This document shows positions 1 through 7,422 of a stretch of DNA of 46,400 bases, in pieces. Position 1 is the stretch's first letter, and the number at the start of each line of letters is the position of its first letter. Source of the stretch: Rubrivivax sp. (GTDB lineage Bacteria; Pseudomonadota; Gammaproteobacteria; Burkholderiales; Burkholderiaceae_C); assembly GCA_019635285.1 (NCBI GenBank), contig JAHBZS010000039.1:1-46400 (forward strand), in the 5' to 3' direction. The position numbers were made by a program, and so were the translations under genes. Below the pieces are notes generated by a model. The model did no database searches, had not been told where the DNA came from, and worked only from the letters and a program-made list of their open reading frames with translations.

Positions 1-565
1 CGGCGGCGCGCGTGCCGTCGGCGCGCGCCACCAGCACCACCTCGTATTCGGCGGCCAGGCCGGCCATCACCTGCACCACGCGCGGGTCCTTGGCGCGGGC
101 CATCTTCTCCACGCGCTCCAGCAGCGCCACCTTCTGCACGCTGTCCAGCGTGGCGATCGGGTCGGTGGGCGCGTACAGCACGCGGCTGCCGGCGTAGCGC
201 GGCCGCGCCGCCACCTTGACGCGCTTGTGCTGCCCGGCCGCGGCAATGGTGCGCACGGTGCGCGCGGCGTCCAGCAGCGCGGCCTCGGACAGCTCGTCGG
301 AATAGGCGAAGGCGGTCTTCTCGCCGGCCACCGCGCGCACGCCCACGCCCTGGTCGATGCTGAAGCTGCCGCTCTTGACGATGCCTTCTTCCAGGCTCCA
401 GCCCTCGTGCCGCGTGCTCTGGAAGTACAAATCCGCGTCGTCGACGCGGTGTTCGCCGATGGTTGCCAGCGCGCGCGCCAGCGCCGCTTCGTCCAGGCCG
501 AAGGGCTCGAGCAGCACGCCCTGGGCAATGGCCAGGCGTTCTAGCGTGGGTTCGCGGCTGATCAT
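1..565 (-). CDS. tldD: Metalloprotease TldD, N-terminal part (runs off the window)
   Basis: This is the first 188 codons of TldD, the partner of TldE (PmbA) in a zinc-dependent protease. The pair processes small peptides and antitoxins in E. coli (family knowledge). The visible part carries the family's N-terminal signature: a stretch reading DADLYFQ, then EGWSLEEGIVKSG, then the glycine/valine-rich strand IDQGVGVRAVAGEKTAFAYS. The zinc-binding HExxxH motif lies later in the family and is outside the window. The ATG at 565 fits, because the protein begins a few residues before the conserved leucine-rich helix typical of TldD. A gap of about 30 bp separates it from the end of rsmI, and both are on the same strand. 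Identification is firm; completeness cannot be judged. Confidence 0.93.
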   Translation of the reverse strand, partial: MISREPTLERLAIAQGVLLEPFGLDEAALARALATIGEHRVDDADLYFQSTRHEGWSLEEGIVKSGSFSIDQGVGVRAVAGEKTAFAYSDELSEAALLDAARTVRTIAAAGQHKRVKVAARPRYAGSRVLYAPTDPIATLDSVQKVALLERVEKMARAKDPRVVQVMAGLAAEYEVVLVARADGTRAA

Positions 566-595
566 GGGCAGGTCCTCGAAGGGGTTCGGTTCATT

Positions 596-1552
596 CTAGG
601 TAGGGTCGGCGGCCTGCATCTGCAATGCCGCCTGGTACAGCGCGTTGCGCGGGCCGGCACCCAGTTCGGCGGCCAGGCCCACCGCCTGCTTCAGCGGCAG
701 CTCGCGCAGCAGCAGGCGCAGCGTGCGCAGCGCCTCGGGCGGCAGGCCGTCGCCCGGCGCCGCCTGCGGCGCGGCATGCAGCACCAGCACGAACTCGCCG
801 CGCTGGCGCTGTGGGTCGGCGGCCAGCCAGGCGGGCAGATCGGCTGCGCGCAGGGTGTGCACGGTCTCGAACTGCTTGGTCAGCTCGCGGCACAGCGTCA
901 GGCGGCGCTCGGGCAGCGCCGCCGCCAGTTCCTGCGCCAGTTTCTCGATGCGGTGCGGCGCCTCGAACAGCACCTGCGTGGCGTCGTTCTCGGCCAGCGC
1001 TCGCAGGGCCGCCGCCCGCGCGGCGCCGCTGGCCGGCAGGAAGCCGACGAAGGCAAAGGCGCCGTGGGTGTCGCCGCACACGCTGAGCGCGGCCAGCGCG
1101 CTGCTCGCGCCGGGCACCGGCAGCACGCGGTGGCCGGCCGCGGCCACCTGCGCCACCAGCAGCGCGCCGGGGTCGGACACCGCCGGCGTGCCGGCGTCGC
1201 TGATGCAGGCCACGCGCTGGCCCTGCTGCAGCCGCTGCAGCACCTGGCTGCTGGCCTGCGCCTCGTTGTGCCGGTGCAGCGCGAGCAGCGGCTTGTCGAG
1301 CCCCAGGTGGCGCAGCAGCACGGCGCTGACGCGCGTGTCCTCGCAGGCCACCGCATCGACCAGCCCCAGCACGTGGATCGCACGCAGCGTCAGGTCGGCC
1401 AGGTTGCCGATGGGCGTGGCCACGACATACAGCGCGCCTGCGGGATACTGCTGCGCACCCGCGGCTGCGGCCGCGGCGGATTGCAGGAGGGCGGGGTCGG
1501 TGTTCAAGGCAGCGGGCAACGCAACGGGCAAGGGTGGCACCACCAAAGCCAT
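596..1552 (-). CDS. rsmI: 16S rRNA (cytidine(1402)-2'-O)-methyltransferase RsmI
   Basis: RsmI 2'-O-methylates C1402 in the decoding centre of 16S rRNA using S-adenosylmethionine. The 318-residue product shows the tetrapyrrole-methylase fold signatures in order: [20 protein letters not shown] near residue 40, CEDTR, a conserved histidine patch (LHRHNE), the [12 protein letters not shown] loop, and [13 protein letters not shown]. coli RsmI has 286 residues; the excess is an alanine-rich N-terminal leader of about 35 residues. The ATG at 1552 is the only ATG close to the conserved core. A start further in, at a TTG, would remove the overlap with yraN and cannot be excluded. The gene diverges from yraN, as in many Burkholderiales. 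Confidence 0.93.
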   Translation of the reverse strand: MALVVPPLPVALPAALNTDPALLQSAAAAAAGAQQYPAGALYVVATPIGNLADLTLRAIHVLGLVDAVACEDTRVSAVLLRHLGLDKPLLALHRHNEAQASSQVLQRLQQGQRVACISDAGTPAVSDPGALLVAQVAAAGHRVLPVPGASSALAALSVCGDTHGAFAFVGFLPASGAARAAALRALAENDATQVLFEAPHRIEKLAQELAAALPERRLTLCRELTKQFETVHTLRAADLPAWLAADPQRQRGEFVLVLHAAPQAAPGDGLPPEALRTLRLLLRELPLKQAVGLAAELGAGPRNALYQAALQMQAADPT

Positions 1553-1901
1553 CGGCGACGCCGCCGAAGCGCGCGCGCTGGCCCATCTGCAGGCCCAGGG
1601 GCTCACGCTGGTGCAGCGCAATTATCGGGTGGCCGGGGGGCCGCACGCACGCGGCGCCGAGATCGACCTGATCCTGCGCGAGCGCGACGGCACACTGGTG
1701 TTCGTCGAGGTGCGCGCGCGGGCCGACGACGCGCACGGCGGCGCGCTGGCCAGCGTCGGCGCCGCCAAGCAGCAGCGCATCGTGCGCGCGGCGCAGCACT
1801 ACCTGCTGCGCCTGCCGGCGCTGCCGCCCTGCCGCTTCGACGTGGTGGCGGTGGACGGCCCACGCATCGTCTGGGTCAAGGCGGCGTTCGACGCGGCCTG
1901 A
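1500..1901 (+). CDS. yraN: YraN family protein (UPF0102), endonuclease-like fold
   Basis: A 133-residue member of the YraN/UPF0102 family, which resembles Holliday-junction-resolvase and PD-(D/E)XK nucleases; its biological role is not settled. Visible motifs are [16 protein letters not shown] near the N terminus, then [23 protein letters not shown], which holds the nuclease-like E-x-D and F-V-E-V-R strands. The GTG start at 1500 is chosen because AGGAGG (1485-1490) sits nine bases upstream and the length then matches the family. This start lies inside the first codons of the divergent rsmI, so the two 5' ends overlap by 53 bp if both starts are right. In E. coli, yraN is followed by diaA and dolP; here those lie about 14.6 kb away. 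Confidence 0.9.
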   Translation: MFKAAGNATGKGGTTKAIGDAAEARALAHLQAQGLTLVQRNYRVAGGPHARGAEIDLILRERDGTLVFVEVRARADDAHGGALASVGAAKQQRIVRAAQHYLLRLPALPPCRFDVVAVDGPRIVWVKAAFDAA

Positions 1902-1969
1902 GGGCGCGACGGCGCGCCAGCGCACGGCGTCACGTGGCAGGCCGGCCAGGCGCTCATTGCCGGGCCGCA

Positions 1970-1975
1970 TAGAAT
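1970..1975 (+). promoter_or_regulatory. Likely -10 box for the cytX transcript
   Basis: The hexamer TAGAAT differs from the sigma-70 -10 consensus at one position. It would start transcription at about 1982, the first bases of the riboswitch. I see no convincing -35 box 16-18 bp upstream, so the assignment rests on the -10 match and its position. Confidence 0.45.
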
Positions 1976-1978
1976 CGA

Positions 1979-2068
1979 GCCCTCGCTAGGGGTGCCGCGG
2001 CCATTCTTCAGGCCGCTGCTGAGAGAGTCCCTTTGAACCTGATTGAGGTCATCCTCGCGCAGGGAAGC
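1979..2068 (+). promoter_or_regulatory. TPP (thiamin pyrophosphate) riboswitch, THI element
   Basis: The conserved THI-element blocks are present in the right order: GGGGTGC, a short variable P3 hairpin (GCGGCC...GGCCGC), CTGAGA, CCCTTTGAACCTGAT, and a terminal CGCGCAGGGAAGC that closes P1. The class senses thiamin pyrophosphate and lowers expression of thiamin synthesis and uptake genes when the cofactor is plentiful (established). It ends 62 bp before the cytX start. No U-rich intrinsic terminator follows, so control is more likely at translation; see the hairpin at 2103-2121. Confidence 0.95.
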
Positions 2069-2102
2069 ATGTTCGAAGCGGCGCCGCCGCCATGACTGCC
2101 GA

Positions 2103-2121
2103 CCTGCCCTCGTTTTGCAGG
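2103..2121 (+). promoter_or_regulatory. Hairpin that can mask the cytX ribosome binding site
   Basis: CCTGC (2103-2107) can pair with GCAGG (2117-2121). The right half contains the first part of the AGGA ribosome binding site used by cytX. A small stem like this is a plausible expression platform for translational control by the upstream TPP aptamer. It is short, so this is inference. Confidence 0.35.
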
Positions 2122-2130
2122 AACGCCACC

Positions 2131-3411
2131 ATGGCCAGCCCGTCATCCGCTCCTTCCTCCCCGCGCCGCGACAGCGCGCATGCCTCGGCGTTGCCGGTGC
2201 CGCGGGCCGACCGCGTGTTCGGCTTCGGGCAACACGCTTCGCTGTGGTTCAGCCTGGGCGTGGGCCTGCTGGTGATGCAGGTCGGCAGCTTCCTGGTGCC
2301 GGCGCTGAGCCTGCGCGACGCGCTGCTGGCCATCGTCGCCGGCTCGGCGCTGGGCGCCGGGCTGCTGGCCTGGGTGGCGGCGATCGGTTGCCGCGAGGGG
2401 CTGTCCAGCTCAGCGCTGGTCGGGCACACGCTGGGCCGGCGGTTCGCCGTGCTGCCGGTGGCGCTGAACGTGCTGCAGCTGCTGGGCTGGACGGCCTTCG
2501 AGCTGGTGGTCATGCGCGACGGCACGGCGGCCATCGTGCGCCAGCTGACCGGGCTGGATGCCGCCTGGGTGCCGATCGTCGCCACCCTGGCCTGGGGCGG
2601 CCTGCTGGTGGCGCTGGCCGGCGGCACGATGACCGGCCTGGTGCGCCGCTTCGTCAGCCGCTTCGGGCTGCCGCTGGTGGTGGTGTCGCTGTGCTGGCTG
2701 AGCTGGCAGTTCTGGTCGCGGGCGCAGGCGCAGGGCTTCGACGCGCTGTGGAGCCGCCCCGGCGACGGCTCGATGAGCGCGCTGTCGGCGCTGGACCTGG
2801 TGATCGCGATGCCGGTGTCGTGGCTGCCGCTGGTGGCCGACTATGCGCGCTACGGGCGCGCGGCGTCATCGGCCTTGCGCGGCACCTGGCTGGGTTATGC
2901 GCTGGCCAACATCTGGTGCTACGCGCTGGGCGTGCTGGTGGTCAGCACCTCGGCGCCGGGCGCCGAACTGGTGGCCACCTTGCTGCTGGCCCAGGGCGGC
3001 CTGGTGGCGCTGGGCCTGATCCTCATCGACGAGGTCGACAACGCCTATGGCGACGTGCATTCCGGTGCGGTGTCGGTCAACTTCCTACGGCCACGCATGA
3101 CCATCCGCCGCGTCGGCATGGCGCTGGCCGCGTTGGGCACCGCCTGCGCGCTGGTGCTGCCGATGCACAGCCTGGAGCCGTTCATGCTGCTGCTCAGCTC
3201 GATCTTCGTGCCGCTGTTCGGCGTGGTCATCTCGCAGCTCGCACCCGGGCTGCCGCCGCAGCGCGGCTTGCGCTGGGCGCCGGCGGCGCTGTGGCTGGCG
3301 GGCATCGTCGTCTTCCATGCCGGCGCCCAGTGGTGGCCGGCCTGGGGCTCGGCGCTGCCCAGCCTGGCGCTGACGCTGGGCCTGGGCGCGCTGCTGAGGA
3401 GCCGCGGCTGA
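2131..3411 (+). CDS. cytX: CytX-type NCS1 transporter, probable hydroxymethylpyrimidine uptake
   Basis: A 426-residue inner-membrane permease of the nucleobase:cation symporter-1 family with about 12 hydrophobic segments. CytX-like features are the FGQHASLWFSLGVGLLVMQV start, the NVLQLLGWTAFELVVM segment and the DEVDNAYGDVHSGAVS loop near residue 300. Most NCS1 proteins carry cytosine, hydantoin or related bases. The TPP riboswitch directly upstream argues that this one imports the thiamin precursor 4-amino-5-hydroxymethyl-2-methylpyrimidine. The ATG at 2131 follows AGGAACGCCACC; an in-frame ATG at 2092 would place the start closer to the aptamer and has no good ribosome site. No thiamin biosynthesis gene is adjacent, so this looks like a single-gene transcription unit. 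Confidence 0.88.
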   Translation: MASPSSAPSSPRRDSAHASALPVPRADRVFGFGQHASLWFSLGVGLLVMQVGSFLVPALSLRDALLAIVAGSALGAGLLAWVAAIGCREGLSSSALVGHTLGRRFAVLPVALNVLQLLGWTAFELVVMRDGTAAIVRQLTGLDAAWVPIVATLAWGGLLVALAGGTMTGLVRRFVSRFGLPLVVVSLCWLSWQFWSRAQAQGFDALWSRPGDGSMSALSALDLVIAMPVSWLPLVADYARYGRAASSALRGTWLGYALANIWCYALGVLVVSTSAPGAELVATLLLAQGGLVALGLILIDEVDNAYGDVHSGAVSVNFLRPRMTIRRVGMALAALGTACALVLPMHSLEPFMLLLSSIFVPLFGVVISQLAPGLPPQRGLRWAPAALWLAGIVVFHAGAQWWPAWGSALPSLALTLGLGALLRSRG

Positions 3412-3476
3412 CGTCAAGGTCTGCATGGCCGTGCTCGTCGCTCATCGGCACGGCGCATCCCTGCCCTGCGCACGAC

Positions 3477-3750
3477 CTAGGAGCCTGGGCGGCAGAGATC
3501 GGCACCCGCGCCGAGGTGGCCAAGGCCGCTGGCGTAGGCGCGTCGCGCAGCGCGGGCTCGCCGCCCGCGCAAGCGACGCAACACCCGCCAGCGGCCTTGG
3601 GTACCTCGGCCCTTCGGGTTGGGGCTGATTCGGGCGCATGCAGCGTTGCAGCGCTTGCCCGGGCGGACCGCCCGGGCTGCGCACTGCGCCTTGCCTGCAT
3701 TCCGAATCAGCCCCAACGCGGGTGCCGATCTCTGCCGCCCAGGCTCCTAG
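3477..3750. repeat. 274-bp palindromic element able to form a three-way junction
   Basis: The ends (3477-3510 and 3717-3750) are a perfect 34-bp inverted repeat starting CTAGGAGCCTGGGCGGCAGA. Inside lie two further long palindromes. Arm 1 is 3511-3609, where 24 terminal bases pair with two mismatches and inner blocks GCGTCGC/GCGACGC and CGCGGGC/GCCCGCG also pair. Arm 2 is 3618-3717, with a perfect 16-bp end (GTTGGGGCTGATTCGG) and an inner GCCCGGGCG/CGCCCGGGC. Only eight bases separate the arms. All three stems can form at once in single-stranded DNA or RNA, giving a Y shape. There is no long protein frame typical of a transposase and no obvious target duplication. I read it as a non-coding, possibly mobile, structured element of unknown function. 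Confidence 0.85.
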
Positions 3751-3805
3751 CCCGCACCCAATGTCAGCGAGGCGCCGCCGCCGAGCATCGCGCTGCACGC
3801 GACGA

Positions 3806-3952
3806 TCAGGGCAGGCCAGGGGGGGCGGCCTGCATCAACTCCGTCTGCCGGCGCGCCGCCGCGCGCTCCTCGGGCCTCGGCGGCAGACCGGTTTCCTTGC
3901 GCACGACGAGCGTGCCGATGCGCGGCTCGCCTGCGGCGCAGCCTGCGCCGCC
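3806..3952 (-). pseudogene. Coding-like remnant in frame after the lipoprotein stop
   Basis: Directly after the TGA of the small lipoprotein gene the same frame stays open for 48 codons. It reads like protein, for instance EPRIGTLVVRKETGLPPRPE, with G/C third positions, and ends in TGA at 3806. There is no start codon or ribosome site of its own. It may be a leftover C-terminal tail of a lost neighbour, or a readthrough extension. I do not recognise the family. Confidence 0.3.
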
Positions 3953-4273
3953 TCAGCGCAGCAGCGGATTGCGCGCCACCTCGCCCTTCTTCGTGCAGAT
4001 GGCCTCCGAGACGCTGCGGCCGGTCACGCTGATCGAGCCGCCGACGAAGCAGTTGAAGTCCTGCCCTGTCTTGGTTCGCACGCTGTAGCGCGTGGTCGTG
4101 CCGTCATCGACGCGGTTGCTGACGGTGAAGTCGCGCTTGTCCAGGCCGAGGGCGAACGCGGTGCGATCGACGATGGCTTCGTCGGTGACGGCCATCGAAG
4201 CGCAGCCGGCGGCCAGGGCGGAGCCGAGCGCCACGATGGCGGTCAGCGCAAGGGTGGTGATGTGGGTGTTCAT
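3953..4273 (-). CDS. Small outer-membrane-type lipoprotein, hypothetical
   Basis: A 106-residue protein with a clear lipoprotein signal: a short polar N terminus, a hydrophobic run from about residue 6 to 22 and the lipobox LAAGC with Cys24 as the lipidation site. The mature part contains DEAIVDRTAFALGLDKRDFTV, a YSVRTKTGQDFNCFV strand and a C-terminal SEAIC, with two cysteines that could form a disulfide. The start at 4273 is supported by AAGGA a few bases upstream. It lies 59 bp downstream of the large repeat lipoprotein on the same strand, so the two are probably co-transcribed. No function is assigned. A role in the periplasm or at the inner face of the outer membrane is inferred from the lipobox. 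Confidence 0.75.
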   Translation of the reverse strand: MNTHITTLALTAIVALGSALAAGCASMAVTDEAIVDRTAFALGLDKRDFTVSNRVDDGTTTRYSVRTKTGQDFNCFVGGSISVTGRSVSEAICTKKGEVARNPLLR

Positions 4274-4332
4274 CTTGGTTTCCTTCGGGTCTCTCTTGGG
4301 GGGAAGGCGGGGCCGATCGCACCCGCCCGGGC

Positions 4333-6435
4333 TTAGCGCAGCAGGTTCACCCACAGGCTCTTGCGGACGGCTCCGGCCACGTCGCTGTGCACCCAGGCGG
4401 CCACGCCCTGGCCCGCGGCGTTGAAGGCGCCGTAGACGTAGGGGTCGAAGCCGTGCGGAGCCTCCAGCGGCACCGCGTTGCTCCAGGCGCCGCCCCAGGC
4501 GAGGCGGCGCGAGTACACGTCGCCGAAGGTGGTCGGGTTGGGCCAGCGGTCGGGGGACACGTAGACGATCACGGCATTGCCTTCGGCGTCCAGGCCGAGC
4601 TGTGTGTCGATGCCGTAGCTGCTCGCCACCACGGGAGCCGAGAAGCCCGCGCCGGGCGTGTACTGCATCGACTTGAGCGTGGTCATGCCGCTGTTCCAGA
4701 CCAGCACGGCGCGGCCGGCGGCCGTCATCACGAGGCGGACGCGCGCGCTGAAGAGCGAGTCGACGGCGTTCGCGTCGACCTGCACCGCGCTGCCCCAGCC
4801 GCTGCTGGCGCTGAACACGTTGTAGTAGAGCGAGCTGCCCTGGTGCCAGGCGGCGATCGCATTGCCTGCGGCATCCATCGCCACCTTCGGCAAGGTTGCG
4901 GAGCTGACGTTGTCGAAGCTGTCGTCGATGCTCTGCGGCGCCTGCCAGCCGCCTTGCGGCAGGTAGCGGGCGGCCTTGACGCTGTAGTTGGCGTCGCCCG
5001 GATTGCGCTCGCGCCAGATCGCCATGGCCGTGCCGTTGGCGCTGATCGCCACGTCGGCATCCTTGGCGTCGAGGTTGCCGCTCGCATCGACGCGGGTCCA
5101 GGCGAGCCAGTTCGTGGCGCCGGCCGGCAGGGCGATGTTGTAGACATCGGCGCCGGCGGTCACCACGCCGATCGCGCCGCCCGCATCCGCCACCGCGGCG
5201 CTGAGCAGGCCGGCGGCGAGGGCCGGTGGCACGAACGGGCTGCCCCAGCCGGAGCCGACCGTGAAGCGGCGCGTTTCCAGGTTGGGGCGCAGCCAAGTGG
5301 CCGTGCCATTGGCGTCCATCAGCAGGCGACCGGCGAGCGGCGTGGCGTTGGCCGTCACGCCGGGCACCACCACCGCCGCGTCCCAGCCCTGGCCGGCGGC
5401 ATAGCGGCGCGAGTAGATCTTGCGCGTGTTGCCGTCGGGCGTGCCGTCCGACTGCTCCCACATCACCATCGCGTCGCCCTTGGGCGAGATGGCGGTGAGC
5501 ACCGCGCTGCCGACGTTGAAGTCGTTGTTCGACTCGAGCAGTTGCGCCGTCTGCCATGCGGGTGCGGCCGGTGCCGCGCTGAAGGTGGCGACCACGCTAC
5601 GGTCGGCGCTCATCGCCAGCGTGCAGGTGGCGGTGCTGCCGCTACAGGCGCCCGACCAGCTCGCGAACTGCTGCCCGGCCGATGCCGTGGCGGTGAGTAT
5701 CACGCTCGTGCCGTCGCCGAAGGGCGCGCTGCAGGTGCTGCCGCAGTCGATGCCCACCGGCTGTGAGCGCACTGCGCCACCCCCCGCGAGCGTGACGCTC
5801 AGCGTGCGCTGCACCGCGGGCGCCGGAGCGAACACGACGTTCACGCTGCGCGCCTGGCTCATCGTCACCGTGCAGCTCGTGCCGGCGCCGGTGCAGGCGC
5901 CACCCCAGCCGCTGAGCACCTGGCCCGCGGCGGGCGTCGCGCTGAGCACCACGCTGGTGTTGGCGGCGAAGGGCGCGTTGCAGGTGCTGCCGCAGTCGAT
6001 GCCGGCCGGCTGCGAACGCAGCGTGCCGTTGCCGCTGACATTGACGCCGAGCGTGAAGCTCGACGGCGGCGGTGCGTTGAAGCTCGCCGTCACCGTGCGT
6101 GCCGCCTCCATCGTGAGCGTGCAGCTCGCGGCCGTGCCGGCGCAGTCGCCGCCCCAGCCGCCGAACACCTGACCGGTGGCCGGCGTGGCGCTGAGCGTGA
6201 CCGAAGTGGCCGGATCGAAATGGGTGCTGCAAGTGGCCCCGCAGTCGATGCCGGCAGGGGCCGAGACCACGCGGCCGTTGCCGCTGACGGAGACCGAGAG
6301 CGCATTGCCGTTCGGTAAGGGGTTGGCGCTGCCGCCCCCATCACCGCCACAGGCTGCGAGGCCGGCGGCGGTCAGCAGAGGCAACAACCAGGACGAACAA
6401 CTGAACAGACGAGTGCGAAGCAGCGGCATGGGCAT
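4333..6435 (-). CDS. Large surface lipoprotein with three divergent InlB-type B repeats
   Basis: A 700-residue exported lipoprotein. The signal sequence ends in LAAC (Cys29) followed by a glycine-rich linker. Three repeats of about 76 residues follow (near 45-120, 127-203 and 211-286). Each has GIDCG..C near the start, then TSV.L.A, a GW or SW strand and C..(T/S)M..(A/D)R(S/T)V near the end. This matches the divergent InlB B-repeat pattern seen in surface proteins. The paired cysteines suggest disulfide-stapled beta domains. From about 290 to 700 there are repeated beta strands such as DANGTATWLR, SANGTAMAIWRE, DAAGNAIAAWHQ and DAEGNAVIVYVS, which suggest a beta-propeller-like domain. It probably sits on the cell surface, binding a ligand or supporting adhesion (inference). 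It diverges from the DUF6502-type gene across the 6436-6585 regulatory region. Confidence 0.8.
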   Translation of the reverse strand: MPMPLLRTRLFSCSSWLLPLLTAAGLAACGGDGGGSANPLPNGNALSVSVSGNGRVVSAPAGIDCGATCSTHFDPATSVTLSATPATGQVFGGWGGDCAGTAASCTLTMEAARTVTASFNAPPPSSFTLGVNVSGNGTLRSQPAGIDCGSTCNAPFAANTSVVLSATPAAGQVLSGWGGACTGAGTSCTVTMSQARSVNVVFAPAPAVQRTLSVTLAGGGAVRSQPVGIDCGSTCSAPFGDGTSVILTATASAGQQFASWSGACSGSTATCTLAMSADRSVVATFSAAPAAPAWQTAQLLESNNDFNVGSAVLTAISPKGDAMVMWEQSDGTPDGNTRKIYSRRYAAGQGWDAAVVVPGVTANATPLAGRLLMDANGTATWLRPNLETRRFTVGSGWGSPFVPPALAAGLLSAAVADAGGAIGVVTAGADVYNIALPAGATNWLAWTRVDASGNLDAKDADVAISANGTAMAIWRERNPGDANYSVKAARYLPQGGWQAPQSIDDSFDNVSSATLPKVAMDAAGNAIAAWHQGSSLYYNVFSASSGWGSAVQVDANAVDSLFSARVRLVMTAAGRAVLVWNSGMTTLKSMQYTPGAGFSAPVVASSYGIDTQLGLDAEGNAVIVYVSPDRWPNPTTFGDVYSRRLAWGGAWSNAVPLEAPHGFDPYVYGAFNAAGQGVAAWVHSDVAGAVRKSLWVNLLR

Positions 6436-6497
6436 CGAGGCTTGATTGAAGAAGGCGGCCGCCGGAGCGGACGCAAAGGAGGAATCAAGTTCCTGCT

Positions 6498-6532
6498 ATT
6501 TGGGTATAATTCCCAAATGCAGAACGTTTGGG
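6498..6532 (+). promoter_or_regulatory. Promoter with consensus -10 box inside a TTTGGG/CCCAAA operator
   Basis: A perfect TATAAT (6505-6510) sits in the centre of the palindrome ATTTGGG-N7-CCCAAAT (6498-6518). A third half-site, TTTGGG, lies at 6527-6532 just past the predicted start of transcription. No good -35 box precedes the -10, which suggests dependence on an activator or relief of a repressor. The AT-rich core also reads TTATAC on the other strand, so it might serve the divergent lipoprotein gene too. The regulator is unknown; the adjacent DUF6502-type protein is the nearest candidate. Confidence 0.6.
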
Positions 6533-6585
6533 AAGTTTGCCCAATCCTGTGGGCGCCGTCAAGTGGCTTGCCCGATACTTCGGGC

Positions 6586-7422
6586 ATGGCGTCGAAGTTG
6601 GATCTCGTTCTGAAGGCGTTCGTGGCGGCAAACCGGCCGCTGGTGCGGCTGCTGATCGGTCGTGGCGCGACCTTCCCGGCCGTTGCCGAGCGGCTGCGCC
6701 AGCTATTCGTCGACGAGGCGGTGGCCGAGATCCGCGCGCGCGGCATGAAGCCCACCGCCAGCGCGGTGTCGCTGCTCAGCGGCGTGCACCGCAAGGACCT
6801 GCGCGCGCGCGAGCTCGTCGCGGCGCGCGACGGCGCGCCGGAGGTCGAGGCCACGAGCGCACCGGCGCCGCTCGGCCTGATCGGTCAGATCGTCGGGCGC
6901 TGGATGAGCGACCCGCTCTTCCTCGACGGCAAGGCGCCGCGCGTGCTGCAGCGCGGAGACGCCCCCGACGGCTTCGATGCGCTGGTGCAGGGCGTCAGCA
7001 CCGACGTCGGCCCGCGCGCCGTGCTCGACGAGATGCTGCGCCTGGGCGTGGTGCGCGTGGACGGCGAGCGCATTGAGCTCGACACGATAGGCATGGTGCC
7101 GCGCGGCGACTTCGCCGCGATGGCCGAGGCGCTCGGGCTGAACCTCGCGGACCACGCGGCGGCCGCCTGCGCGAACCTCACCGAAGGCCGCAACCTGCTC
7201 GAGCAGGCGGTGTACGTCGACGAGATCTCACCCGACTCGGCCCACTTGTTGCACCAGGCGGCGACACGCGCGTGGCGGCCGGTGTTGGCGCGCGTACTGC
7301 GGCTTGCGGACAAGCGAGTGGCGCACGACGCCGCCAAGGAAAGCGAAGAGCGCCGTCAGGCGCGCGTGCGTTTCGGCGTGTATTTCTACACCGAGGACGC
7401 ACAGAAGAAGGAGTCGGAATGA
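6586..7422 (+). CDS. DUF6502-type protein, possible DNA-binding regulator
   Basis: A 278-residue cytoplasmic protein without signal peptide or membrane segments. I place it in the DUF6502-like family, mainly proteobacterial proteins of unknown function, from memory of the pattern rather than a search. Residues about 24-75 look like a winged-helix or helix-turn-helix region (GATFPAVAERLRQLF, then PTASAVSLLSGVHRKDLR), followed by a linker and an alpha-helical C-terminal half. The ATG at 6586 begins the family-like sequence MASKLDLVLKAFV. Upstream in-frame codons from 6442 would run through the promoter, so they are rejected. Its stop overlaps the start of the next lipoprotein gene (ATGA), showing translational coupling. 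It may control this locus through the TTTGGG sites (inference). Confidence 0.75.
   Translation: MASKLDLVLKAFVAANRPLVRLLIGRGATFPAVAERLRQLFVDEAVAEIRARGMKPTASAVSLLSGVHRKDLRARELVAARDGAPEVEATSAPAPLGLIGQIVGRWMSDPLFLDGKAPRVLQRGDAPDGFDALVQGVSTDVGPRAVLDEMLRLGVVRVDGERIELDTIGMVPRGDFAAMAEALGLNLADHAAAACANLTEGRNLLEQAVYVDEISPDSAHLLHQAATRAWRPVLARVLRLADKRVAHDAAKESEERRQARVRFGVYFYTEDAQKKESE

Noticed and set aside
3477-3750. Reading the palindrome as a transposon or a protein gene
   Set aside because: No transposase-like frame and no visible target duplication; the small frames that cross it change when read on the other strand because of the symmetry.
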